Shown here one piece after another: positions 1 through 6,894 of a DNA stretch of 11,404 nucleotides; position 1 is the stretch's first letter, and the number at the start of each line of letters is the position of its first letter. Under the pieces are notes generated by a model, which saw only the letters and a list, made by a program, of their open reading frames with translations, did not search any database and had not been told where the DNA came from. A program made the position numbers and the translations under genes. The DNA is from Elusimicrobia bacterium CG06_land_8_20_14_3_00_38_11 (lineage in GTDB: Bacteria > Elusimicrobiota > UBA8919), in contig PEVQ01000245.1 in assembly GCA_002780205.1 (NCBI GenBank), positions 1 through 11,404 of the forward strand. Reading direction: 5' to 3'.

Positions 1-234
1 GATTTTTTTAAGAGCAAAAATGTTGGCACGTGAGTTGACTTCCGACGGCATAATTTTGTGTCCTACTGCATGGCGCGGAAGAAAAGCAACTTTCATTCCT
101 TCAAGTTCACCGATACGAATTTTATCAGACGGCAAACCGAAAGGAGTTTTTATTTTCAACTCTTTCAGTATTTTTATTCCCTCAATTTCGTAGACACCGC
201 TTCCGCCGATAATTGCGATTTTTGCTTCTCTCAT
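1..234 (-). CDS. mtnP: S-methyl-5'-thioadenosine phosphorylase, N-terminal part (truncated by window edge)
   Basis: The first 78 codons are visible; the rest lies outside the window. The reading frame shows family hallmarks of the MTA phosphorylase/purine nucleoside phosphorylase type I fold: a phosphate-binding loop IIGGSGVYE (residues 8-16), TPFGLPSDK (30-38), FLPRHAVGH (51-59) and PSEVNSRANIFALK (63-76). The enzyme is cytoplasmic and splits 5'-methylthioadenosine with phosphate into adenine and methylthioribose-1-phosphate, in methionine salvage. The PSEV..RANI.ALK block favours MTA phosphorylase over a general purine nucleoside phosphorylase, but the substrate-specificity residues further on are not visible. 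The ATG overlaps the TGA of the upstream DHH gene as ATGA (231-234). A strong SD, GAGGAGG at 244-250 on the minus strand, lies 9 nt upstream inside the last codons of that gene, so coupled translation is likely. Confidence 0.9.
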   Translation of the reverse strand, partial: MREAKIAIIGGSGVYEIEGIKILKELKIKTPFGLPSDKIRIGELEGMKVAFLPRHAVGHKIMPSEVNSRANIFALKKI

Positions 235-1838
235 TTAGGTATTCCTCCTCTATGGTCATTGCACAATTCATACCTACTCTTTGTTGACGAATACATCATA
301 TCTATAAATGACAATTTTTTTCCACAGTAATCACAATAACCATCTCTACCTTTATAATCAGAATATTTATATTTTGATTGTCCTATACCGAATAAACCTA
401 TCAACACTGCACCAAAAATAACGACTAAAGAAATATAAAATAAAATTTTATAGTCACCCGAAACAAGTTTTGAAGTAATGTGTGGCACATTTACATCAAT
501 CCGTGCACCGCAAAAACTGCAATAATCGGCATCTTTTTCTACTTTTGAAAAACAGACAGAACATTCGGATTTTGCAATTTTATAATAAACTGACAGGAAC
601 TCACTTAAAACATTCAAGAGCGAGAGTCCTGATGTCCTTGTTCTAAACTCTGCTGCCCTCGGATGACCGCCGCCGGAAATTATACCTTTATTGCCGAATT
701 TTGAGACAAGTTTTTCCGTCAGTTGCGAGGCAATATTTCCGCAGTGAATTTTATCGGTGTTAGCACGGAAAGAAATGTGAACGCCGTTTTTTTCTCCGAG
801 CCAGTTAAACATAATAATTACTGCCGGATTTCCAAGTTCATACAGTTTTACCGAGCCGACCATCGGCATCAAAGATACGTTGTTTCCGATGAAAATATAC
901 ACACCGGCGCCGTCAACTTCGTCCAAAAGAGCAGCATTGTCAAACATATTTTTTGATTTGTTCCAGTCATCAAGAAAACATTGGTATATTTTCCCGGCCA
1001 AATCTTTCTGGGACATTTGTCCCATAAATTCGTCAAGCGAACTATAATCTTTTGCATTTAGGTTAAGAAGTGTTTCAAAAGCGAACTCAACCTGTTTTTT
1101 GTTTTTTAATTCCGGGATATTATCGTTATAAAAATACTGAAAACCGCCGCCGGATAGCGCAAAATAAAATTCTCCTATCTGGTTTAACGCCGTTGTTTTT
1201 TCCCTCTGATTAACTTCAAACATTGTCGGACGGGATGATATTTTTTTTACAAGATTCGGAAATTTTTTTGCCGCTTCGTCATAAAACGATTTTGCCAGCG
1301 GCGCCACAATGTCGGTCGCCGGTTCAATCGCCCAATCGCATTTAAGCCCAATCAAAGTTAAGAAATCATCAAGTTCATCACGCAAACCTATCGCTTCCGA
1401 AATCATATTACATAAAATCGCAGCAGAGCAAAAAGTGTAATTCGGCACGGAAGGATTGAAAACAATACACCTTTCAGGCAACGCCCCTATTAAAGGATGA
1501 TGGTCAATAATAACAACATCTTTCACTAAATCCGGATATTCGTTATAATAACCCATCGTGGCTTTATCTATTATAAAAAGTATGTCATATTTTTTTTGCT
1601 TAAGTTCTTCTTCAATGCGGAATTTTTCAAGTTCCATCGTCTCGGGAATTCTCGCCGTAATCTGTGCACCGAGATTTTTCAATATACGGTAAATTATCGC
1701 GCCGGATGTCAGCCCGTCGGGATCATCGTGAAAAAAAACAAGGCATTTTTTGCCCTTTACATTTTTCAGCAATTCAACCGTTTTTCTGAAGCCATCCGAT
1801 TTTTCCAACTGCTCGGCTACAAATTCAGAATAACTCAT
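231..1838 (-). CDS. DHH/DHHA1 family phosphoesterase with zinc ribbon, membrane anchor and second zinc-binding tail
   Basis: A 535-residue protein. The N-terminal DHH domain has motif I HDDPDG (37-42), motif II Asp91 (FIIDKA), motif III DHH (112-114) and motif IV Asp169 (CDWA). The DHHA1 domain carries GGGH at 389-392. These residues bind Mn ions in RecJ, NrnA and GdpP relatives, so a phosphodiesterase or exonuclease acting on nucleotides, oligonucleotides or single-stranded DNA is expected. Motif I resembles archaeal RecJ-like proteins. After the catalytic core come a four-cysteine ribbon (C426, C429, C440, C443), one strong transmembrane segment (about 464-486), and a C-terminal CxxC...CxxH module (C502, C505, C526, H529). 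These additions are unusual for NrnA or RecJ. The start has an SD AGGAAG (1845-1850 on the minus strand), 6 nt from the ATG, and overlaps the kinase-like gene by 14 bp. The exact substrate is not predictable. Confidence 0.85.
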   Translation of the reverse strand: MSYSEFVAEQLEKSDGFRKTVELLKNVKGKKCLVFFHDDPDGLTSGAIIYRILKNLGAQITARIPETMELEKFRIEEELKQKKYDILFIIDKATMGYYNEYPDLVKDVVIIDHHPLIGALPERCIVFNPSVPNYTFCSAAILCNMISEAIGLRDELDDFLTLIGLKCDWAIEPATDIVAPLAKSFYDEAAKKFPNLVKKISSRPTMFEVNQREKTTALNQIGEFYFALSGGGFQYFYNDNIPELKNKKQVEFAFETLLNLNAKDYSSLDEFMGQMSQKDLAGKIYQCFLDDWNKSKNMFDNAALLDEVDGAGVYIFIGNNVSLMPMVGSVKLYELGNPAVIIMFNWLGEKNGVHISFRANTDKIHCGNIASQLTEKLVSKFGNKGIISGGGHPRAAEFRTRTSGLSLLNVLSEFLSVYYKIAKSECSVCFSKVEKDADYCSFCGARIDVNVPHITSKLVSGDYKILFYISLVVIFGAVLIGLFGIGQSKYKYSDYKGRDGYCDYCGKKLSFIDMMYSSTKSRYELCNDHRGGIPK

Positions 1839-2457
1839 TCATCACTTCCTTTTCAACCTGTTTTCTTAAATTCTCCATACCGGTTTCTCCGGAAACAGTA
1901 CTATCAAGTACAATCGTTTTCGCAGGAACAATTTTCATTAATTCTTTTTTTGATTTTAAATACACCTGTTCGTAATCGTCGGTTTTGTAATATGTTTTCA
2001 TCAAATCTAAAGGAACTATGTGGTCGTCGTGTCCGTCCTTTTTTGCTTTCTGAAATCTCGCGACATTTCTTTTGTAACATTCCTCAAAAGTGCTGTAAAG
2101 GTATAGGATAAGTGAATCATTCAGAACATCTCTTGTGAAATTTTCAAATGCATGCTGATAATTATCTCGCGCAAATTCTATGAAAATAATTTTTTTGTCG
2201 GCTTTTTCTTTTTGAACTAATTTGCATAAATCACTAAGCGCCTCATCTACAACCGTCCAGTCGGTAACTGCAAAACCACCGTCTTTCAGGATATGTCTTT
2301 TGAATTCTTTGTCTCTGGCAAGAATTTCTTTGAGGGTTAAAAAATCGTCAATCCGCGGAGAATAAATTTCCTTTTTTTCCAAAATTTCTTTTATTATTTT
2401 ATACACCACCGATTTCCCGCAACCTGGCCTGCCCAATAAAAAAACAAAATGCTTCAT
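1825..2457 (-). CDS. P-loop kinase-like NTPase of unknown substrate
   Basis: A 210-residue protein starting MKHFVFLLGRPGCGKS. Walker A is GRPGCGKS (9-16). An Asp pair (D37, D38) follows the next helix, as in many small-molecule kinases; a hydrophobic strand ends in Glu94 (IIFIEFARD), and a lid-like basic stretch includes R130 and R134. Size and layout resemble adenylate-kinase-type or AAA_33-type phosphotransferases, but I do not recognise a named family and assign no substrate. The frame extends upstream to 2478 from a TTG, but the ATG at 2457 is preferred because AGGAG (2463-2467, minus strand) lies 5 nt before it. The stop lies inside the DHH gene start (14-bp overlap). Upstream is a 153-bp gap filled by a repeat element, then the TIM-barrel gene, all in the same direction. 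Confidence 0.7.
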   Translation of the reverse strand: MKHFVFLLGRPGCGKSVVYKIIKEILEKKEIYSPRIDDFLTLKEILARDKEFKRHILKDGGFAVTDWTVVDEALSDLCKLVQKEKADKKIIFIEFARDNYQHAFENFTRDVLNDSLILYLYSTFEECYKRNVARFQKAKKDGHDDHIVPLDLMKTYYKTDDYEQVYLKSKKELMKIVPAKTIVLDSTVSGETGMENLRKQVEKEVMNELF

Positions 2458-2475
2458 TGTATCTCCTATTACACA

Positions 2476-2613
2476 CAAGCGAGTAAGAAATTTTTGAAGA
2501 GCCTCAACCTGCCTACCGCCAGGCAGGTTTACGACTTATTCGTTCCAGGAGTAAATTGCAGAGCGAGTGACAGACGAGCGTCTCAAAAAAATTTGCTTGC
2601 GAGCGGAACTTCA
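2476..2613 (-). repeat. Intergenic structured repeat, copy A
   Basis: Read on the minus strand, this copy begins at the TGA stop of the TIM-barrel gene and ends just before the SD of the kinase-like gene. It aligns closely with copy B at 6759-6870: they share AAGCAAATTT, then TTTGAGACGCTC, an identical 20-mer CGCTCTGCAATTTACTCCTG (2546-2565 here), GTCGTAAA and TTGAGGCTCTTCA, then AAATTTCTT. The outer arms pair: AAATTTTT with AAAAATTT, flanked by AAG/CTT with one unpaired C on the 5' side. It contains a 20-bp palindrome absent from copy B. No convincing coding frame is present. It is probably transcribed as an intra-operon RNA spacer; its function is unknown. Confidence 0.8.
2508..2527. repeat. 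20-bp palindrome nested in repeat copy A
   Basis: CCTGCCTACCGCCAGGCAGG on the plus strand. With flanking bases the arms are AACCTGCCT (2506-2514) and AGGCAGGTT (2521-2529), a perfect 9-bp pairing around a 6-nt loop. It interrupts a CAATTTAC box that is intact in copy B: here CAA (2505-2507) and TTTAC (2528-2532) are separated by exactly these 20 bp. The same unit, with one base different, occurs twice in tandem at 8719-8758. Confidence 0.85.
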
Positions 2614-3597
2614 CTTGAAAATCTCCTTTACATATTGCATCTCTGCATCTATTATGTTTTTCCTGTCTTTTACCTGCTCAAGCGTTTTGAACGCCGTTTC
2701 AAGTAAAATTAATTCCGGATTTTTTGTTCTAAGAATTTTCCAGTAATTTTCAAGATTTTTTCTCTGTAAAGGACCTTTCGTCTGATTTATTGGCGGGTGA
2801 AATGTGAATTGTTTCTGCGGGTCCCAAGACGACGGGACAAAATCATTCAGGTGAACCTCACAGATAAAATCATCAGGAATAATTTTGAGAATTTCTTCCG
2901 GGTTTTTGGGAATTTCTTTGCCTTTTTCGGCGCGGGTGAACCAGTGACCTATATCAAAATTAAAATAAATTTTAGCACCATTGGAACGAACTGCTTTTAC
3001 AACTTCTATGCAATCTTCCGGCTCAACGAACAAACTATCAAATGAAACATTATTTTCAATGTGAAGTTTAAGCCCTTTGTCCTGGGCATATTTTCCGACC
3101 TCCGTGAACGATTTCACGACCGAGTTAAAAAACTGTTTCATATAAATATCTGAAATCATATAAAACGGAGCGGTGCCGGGATGCATTACAAGATATTTGG
3201 CGCCGACATCAGACGCAAAGTCAACATAAACATTTTGAAGTTTTACGGCGAACGAGCGGTCTAATTCCTGCAAACTTGAAATAGAAGAGCCAACATTGGA
3301 ATAGGACAAATGAACTGACAGCGAAATACCGTTATCGTCGGCGAATTTTTTTATTTTTTTCCGACTTTCTTTTGAAAACTCCGGATACGGGTTCGGCACA
3401 TCGCAGTCAAGTTCCAGATGGTCAAGCCCGAGCTCTTTCGCTTTTTTTATCTGAAACTCAACATTTTTCTTGAACTTAACAAGCCCAAGGGCATTCATAG
3501 AAAAAAGCGACAAGGTTCTGTTAAGGATTTTTTCCTGCTCTTCTTTTTCCAGCACATCAAACACAAAAGTGTTAGTGAAATTTCTGCCGATTTTCAT
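2611..3597 (-). CDS. Xylose-isomerase-like TIM-barrel protein (AP endonuclease 2 superfamily)
   Basis: A 328-residue protein with a pattern of barrel strands and metal ligands typical of the sugar phosphate isomerase/endonuclease IV superfamily: VHLS (H96), LVMHPG (H139), LHIEN (E181), FDIGHW (D215, H218), CEVHLND (H249), TFHPP (H267) and ILLE (E300). These ligands support a divalent-metal sugar isomerase/epimerase or a related hydrolase. The length exceeds endonuclease IV (about 280 residues), and the sequence gives no clear reason to call it a DNA repair enzyme, so the substrate stays open. The frame extends upstream to a TTG at 3687, but the ATG at 3597 follows AGGAG (3606-3610, minus strand) by 8 nt and begins the fold sensibly. 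It is the first gene of the leftward operon, with a leader of roughly 118 nt. Confidence 0.8.
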   Translation of the reverse strand: MKIGRNFTNTFVFDVLEKEEQEKILNRTLSLFSMNALGLVKFKKNVEFQIKKAKELGLDHLELDCDVPNPYPEFSKESRKKIKKFADDNGISLSVHLSYSNVGSSISSLQELDRSFAVKLQNVYVDFASDVGAKYLVMHPGTAPFYMISDIYMKQFFNSVVKSFTEVGKYAQDKGLKLHIENNVSFDSLFVEPEDCIEVVKAVRSNGAKIYFNFDIGHWFTRAEKGKEIPKNPEEILKIIPDDFICEVHLNDFVPSSWDPQKQFTFHPPINQTKGPLQRKNLENYWKILRTKNPELILLETAFKTLEQVKDRKNIIDAEMQYVKEIFK

Positions 3598-3665
3598 TAT
3601 GTCATCTCCTTTAAAAAGTGTAAAAACTATGATTTCTAAAAGTGCCTGTCCGACAATAAAATCAA

Positions 3666-3701
3666 AACTACTTTCATACTTTCGCAACTACGAAAGTAGT
3701 T
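3666..3701 (-). promoter_or_regulatory. Two-state hairpin in the leader of the leftward operon
   Basis: On the minus strand, one 5' arm can pair in two exclusive ways. The distal form pairs AACTACTTTC (3692-3701) with GAAAGTAGTT (3666-3675), a perfect 10-bp stem with a 16-nt loop. The proximal form pairs TACTTTCG (3691-3698) with CGAAAGTA (3677-3684), an 8-bp stem with a 6-nt loop. The distal arm is followed by TTGATTTTATT, a weak T-rich run. It lies about 14 nt downstream of the expected transcription start. It could be an attenuator, a protein-binding site or a DNA operator; the sequence alone does not decide. Confidence 0.5.
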
Positions 3702-3721
3702 GAATAGCTTTTAGTTTTTTT

Positions 3722-3750
3722 ATTTTAACAAATTTATTTGATAATGTCAA
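3722..3750 (-). promoter_or_regulatory. Sigma-70-type promoter for the leftward operon
   Basis: On the minus strand a -35 TTGACA (3745-3750) matches consensus exactly and is followed after 17 bp by TAAAAT (3722-3727). The predicted transcription start is near 3715, giving a leader of about 118 nt before the TIM-barrel ATG. It shares 13 bp with the rightward promoter, so the two should compete for RNA polymerase. Confidence 0.75.
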
Positions 3751-3766
3751 GTTTTTTTAGTAAAAT
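3738..3766 (+). promoter_or_regulatory. Sigma-70-type promoter for comEC and the rightward unit
   Basis: TTGATA (3738-3743), a 17-bp spacer, then TAAAAT (3761-3766). The -10 box ends only 9 bp before the comEC ATG at 3776, so transcription should start about 0-4 nt before the start codon. No SD is visible, which suggests a leaderless or nearly leaderless message. The -35 box sits 1 bp from the -35 box of the opposing promoter. Confidence 0.65.
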
Positions 3767-3775
3767 ATATTTTAT

Positions 3776-5968
3776 ATGAAAAAACCGCTGGTAGCAATAA
3801 CAATTTTCTACATACTTGTTATCGTGCTTATGGAAATAGTCGGTATCCTTAATAAAATTCCTGCCGGCAATATTGCAAGACAAGCGACAGGAAACACCGC
3901 AGTTATCACAGGTAAAATTACATCCGAGCCGGAAGAAAGCGATACCAAAACATCTTTTGTTCTAAAAACAACAAAGATTAACGGGACGGATACAAAAGGT
4001 AATGTTTTGGTAAATTATTATGCTGATGAAAATAATTTTTCCTACGGAGATATCGTTGAAATAACCGGAAAATTTTTCAGACCCAACCACCCTTCTACTC
4101 CCGGAACTTTTGATTATAAAAAATATTTATTCAGAAAAAGAATTTATGCATTGATGTCAGTTTTCCAGAAAAATGACATCAGGATTATAGACAAAAAACC
4201 ATTTTTTATATTGCAATTATCCTTAAAATTGAGACGGCAAATTCTTGATGCTTACGAAAAAAATCTCCTTCCGCAACAAGCAGCGGTCTTATCCGGCATA
4301 ACCATCGGAGAAAAATCCGGGCTTACACCTTACATACAGAAAATTTTTATTGATGCGGGCGTAATGCATGTTTTGGTTGTCAGCGGTTCAAATGTGGCAT
4401 TTGTGGCAGTGATTTTTCTTTGGATATTCAGAACTATTCTACGATTAAAAAAGAAAATCTCGCTCTGCCTTTTAATCCCAATTATTCTGCTTTATGCGAT
4501 GATTACCGGCGACAATCCTCCGGTTTTACGGGCAACAATAATGACGCTTATCGTTATTTTCGCTCTGCTTTTATCAAGAAATGCCGATATTTACCAGGAC
4601 ATCTTTCTGGCGGCACTTATAATTTTGATTTACAATCCGCTCACATTATTTGAAGCAGGTTTTCAGATGTCTTTTGCGGCAACACTCGGTATAATTTATT
4701 TTTTTCCGATTTTTCAGTCGTCTACGAAAATTCACAAACTTCCGAAATTTTTCAACTGGTTGATAAGCGTTTTTCTTGCCTCGTTTTCCGCACAAATTGC
4801 AATCGCACCGTTGATGGCTTACTATTTTAATAAGGTTTCCATAATAGCGCTCGTCTCAAATCTTGTAATATTGCCGATGATAGGAATTTCGCTCGGCGCA
4901 GGTTTTGCCTTGTATTTTGCAAGTTTAATCGGAACGCAGTTGTTATTTATCGTCTCAAAAGTTACGGGAGGAATCGTTTCTCTGATAACATATCTTGTTG
5001 ATATGTTCGCAAATGTTCCTTATTCAACCATAAGAACACCAGCCCCCTCAATATATTTTATACTGCTTTTTTATGTAATTGTCGTCGGATTACCGAAAAT
5101 TAAAAATTATATCTGGAAACGAATCGTTATTTTGTCATTCGGAATTTTGATACTTATGCCCGTTTGGAATTATTTTTCTAAAAGCAAAAAAAATTTGGAA
5201 ATTACATTTATAGATGTAGGACTTGGCGATGCCGTTTATTGCGAATTTCCCGACGGCTCAAATATGCTTGTTGACGGCGGCGGCAATTGGGGGGCGAAAT
5301 ATGACATCGGTGAAACTATTATTTCTCCGTTTTTGTGGAATAAAGGCATTATGAAAATCGACACCATAATTCTTACCCATCCGCATATCAACCATTTTCA
5401 GGGACTTATTGCAGTTTGTAATAATTTTAAAATTAAAAAATTTATTACAAACGGTGAAATTTCCAAAGAAGACGAGTATCTTGAATTGATGAAAGTTTTA
5501 AGAAAAAAGAAAATTGCCATGGGAAAAATATCCGCAGGCGAACATTTTAATATTAAAAATGTATCTGTTGGTGTTTTGAATCCCGAAAAGATTACTCCAA
5601 ACACCGACGACAACTCAATAGTTATGAAACTTTCGTATAATGATTTTTCAATTTTGCTGTGCGGAGATATCACCAAAAAAACACAGAATATTCTTACTGA
5701 AAAAAATATCGCATCAACTGTTCTATTTGTTCCAAGCCACGGAAAAAAGAAACTGCTTTTGAATTTTTTGTTAACAATTTCCCCGGAATATGCTATAATA
5801 TCAACCAATATGCCGGCCGCATCAGTCCTTGAACAACTTAACTGGTGTAAATTGTTCACAACAGCCGCATCGGGAACTTTAACTGTTTACACCGACGGGA
5901 GATATTGGAAAATAAAAGAAACAATTAAAGACATACCAATGGATATGATAATTCTTGATTGGGAGTAA
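3776..5968 (+). CDS. comEC: ComEC/Rec2-type DNA uptake channel protein
   Basis: A 730-residue inner-membrane protein that would carry one DNA strand into the cytoplasm during transformation. Order: N-terminal membrane segment (6-25), an OB-like soluble region with ITGKITSEPE and GDIVEITGKF (43-100), the Competence core with LSGITIGEKSGL (172-183) and VMHVLVVSGSNVAFV (196-210), about nine membrane segments to residue 465, then a metallo-beta-lactamase-like domain from 473 (ITFIDVGLGDAVYCEFPDG, LVDGGG, THPHINHFQGL, LLCGD, VPSHG). The usual HxHxDH metal motif reads HPHINH (535-540), with Asn539 in place of Asp, and the later VPHHG-type motif reads VPSHG (652-656). Nuclease or hydrolase activity of this domain may be reduced or changed. 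The length matches the full three-domain ComEC. No SD precedes the ATG. nadK follows after 4 bp. Confidence 0.92.
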   Translation: MKKPLVAITIFYILVIVLMEIVGILNKIPAGNIARQATGNTAVITGKITSEPEESDTKTSFVLKTTKINGTDTKGNVLVNYYADENNFSYGDIVEITGKFFRPNHPSTPGTFDYKKYLFRKRIYALMSVFQKNDIRIIDKKPFFILQLSLKLRRQILDAYEKNLLPQQAAVLSGITIGEKSGLTPYIQKIFIDAGVMHVLVVSGSNVAFVAVIFLWIFRTILRLKKKISLCLLIPIILLYAMITGDNPPVLRATIMTLIVIFALLLSRNADIYQDIFLAALIILIYNPLTLFEAGFQMSFAATLGIIYFFPIFQSSTKIHKLPKFFNWLISVFLASFSAQIAIAPLMAYYFNKVSIIALVSNLVILPMIGISLGAGFALYFASLIGTQLLFIVSKVTGGIVSLITYLVDMFANVPYSTIRTPAPSIYFILLFYVIVVGLPKIKNYIWKRIVILSFGILILMPVWNYFSKSKKNLEITFIDVGLGDAVYCEFPDGSNMLVDGGGNWGAKYDIGETIISPFLWNKGIMKIDTIILTHPHINHFQGLIAVCNNFKIKKFITNGEISKEDEYLELMKVLRKKKIAMGKISAGEHFNIKNVSVGVLNPEKITPNTDDNSIVMKLSYNDFSILLCGDITKKTQNILTEKNIASTVLFVPSHGKKKLLLNFLLTISPEYAIISTNMPAASVLEQLNWCKLFTTAASGTLTVYTDGRYWKIKETIKDIPMDMIILDWE

Positions 5969-5972
5969 AATT

Positions 5973-6758
5973 ATGGAAAATATTTTTGTTATCGCAAACA
6001 AGGAAAAACCAAAAGCAGTTGAATTTTCAAAAAAAATATCTATATGGCTTAAAAAACAAAAAATAAAAACGGATGGGAAAATCGCTTTGATCTTGGGCGG
6101 CGACGGAATGATGATAAAATCCGCGCGAGAACTGGCGCCCAAAAATATTCCTTTATTCGGAATCAATCTCGGCAAACTGGGATTCCTTGCAGGAACCGAT
6201 CTGAAAAATGTTTTTACATCTATTAAAAAAATTATTAAGGGTAGATACAAAATTGATGAAAGGAGCATGTTAAAAATAGAAATCCTCCGGAACAAAAAAA
6301 TAATAAATAATTTTATTGCCCTGAACGATGCAGTTATAAAAAACGGCAGGGTTGCGAGAGTTATAAACTTAAACCTCAATATCAATAACAAACAGGTTAC
6401 GGAAATAACCGCCGACGGACTGATTATTGCAACCCCGACCGGTTCAACTGCATATTCGCTGGCGGCAAACGGGCCTATTGTTCATCCGAAAACACAAAAT
6501 ATAATTATAACGCCAATTGCCCCTCACACTTTAAGTCAAAGACCTGTAATTATTCCGGATGACTTTATAATAGATGTAAGGGTAAATTCTAATCATACTG
6601 ATGTGATTTTGTCAATTGACGGACAGATTGACATGACGCTTTCTGTCGGCGATATTGTAAAAATACAAAAACATAAAACGCCTATAAAATTGATTACCGT
6701 CGGTAAAAATGATTATTTTGAGGTTTTGCGGAAAAAACTTAACTGGGGTAACAGATAA
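5973..6758 (+). CDS. nadK: NAD kinase
   Basis: A 261-residue cytoplasmic enzyme that phosphorylates NAD to NADP. Diagnostic motifs: LILGGDGMMIKSAR (39-52, with catalytic GGDG at 42-45), INLGKLGFLAG (64-74), LNDAVIKNG (117-125), TADGLIIATPTGSTAYSLAA (146-165) followed by NGPI, and SQRPVIIP (188-195). The length is slightly short for bacterial NadK because the N-terminal part is trimmed. An in-frame TTG at 5955 exists, but the ATG at 5973 is preferred: GGGAG (5961-5965) lies 7 nt before it, in the last codons of comEC, and only 4 bp separate the genes. Repeat copy B begins directly after its TAA. Confidence 0.95.
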   Translation: MENIFVIANKEKPKAVEFSKKISIWLKKQKIKTDGKIALILGGDGMMIKSARELAPKNIPLFGINLGKLGFLAGTDLKNVFTSIKKIIKGRYKIDERSMLKIEILRNKKIINNFIALNDAVIKNGRVARVINLNLNINNKQVTEITADGLIIATPTGSTAYSLAANGPIVHPKTQNIIITPIAPHTLSQRPVIIPDDFIIDVRVNSNHTDVILSIDGQIDMTLSVGDIVKIQKHKTPIKLITVGKNDYFEVLRKKLNWGNR

Positions 6759-6870
6759 TGGTCGCTCGGAAGCAAATTTCTTTGAGACGCTCCCTTGTGG
6801 TCGCTCTGCAATTTACTCCTGTTGGGTATAGGTCGTAAATTGAGGCTCTTCAGAAATTTCTTCCTCTCTC
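6759..6870 (+). repeat. Intergenic structured repeat, copy B
   Basis: This fills the nadK-recN gap from the nadK stop to about 10 bp before the recN SD. The outer stem pairs GGAAG (6768-6772) with CTTCC (6860-6864) and AAATTTCT (6774-6781) with AGAAATTT (6852-6859), leaving one unpaired C (6773). An inner perfect inverted repeat, CAATTTAC (6809-6816) and GTAAATTG (6835-6842), encloses an 18-nt loop. It matches copy A closely, in the same orientation relative to the genes, but lacks the 20-bp palindrome. GGTCGCTC occurs twice (6760-6767 and 6799-6806). No coding frame is evident. Confidence 0.82.
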
Positions 6871-6894
6871 CGGATTGAAAAGGAGAAGTAGAAA

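Noticed and set aside
2449..2706. Plus-strand open frame across repeat copy A
   Set aside because: It runs through an inverted-repeat region and antisense to two real genes, with no family similarity and no credible start signal.
2611..3597. Calling the TIM-barrel protein endonuclease IV
   Set aside because: Metal ligands fit the wider superfamily, but the length and the lack of distinctive Nfo blocks do not support a DNA repair assignment.
2598..3687. Longer start for the TIM-barrel protein, a TTG near 3687
   Set aside because: The extra 30 residues would be read through the leader hairpin, while the ATG at 3597 has a strong SD at the right distance.
5955..5972. TTG start for NAD kinase at 5955
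   Set aside because: The ATG at 5973 has GGGAG 7 nt upstream and avoids overlap with comEC beyond the usual.
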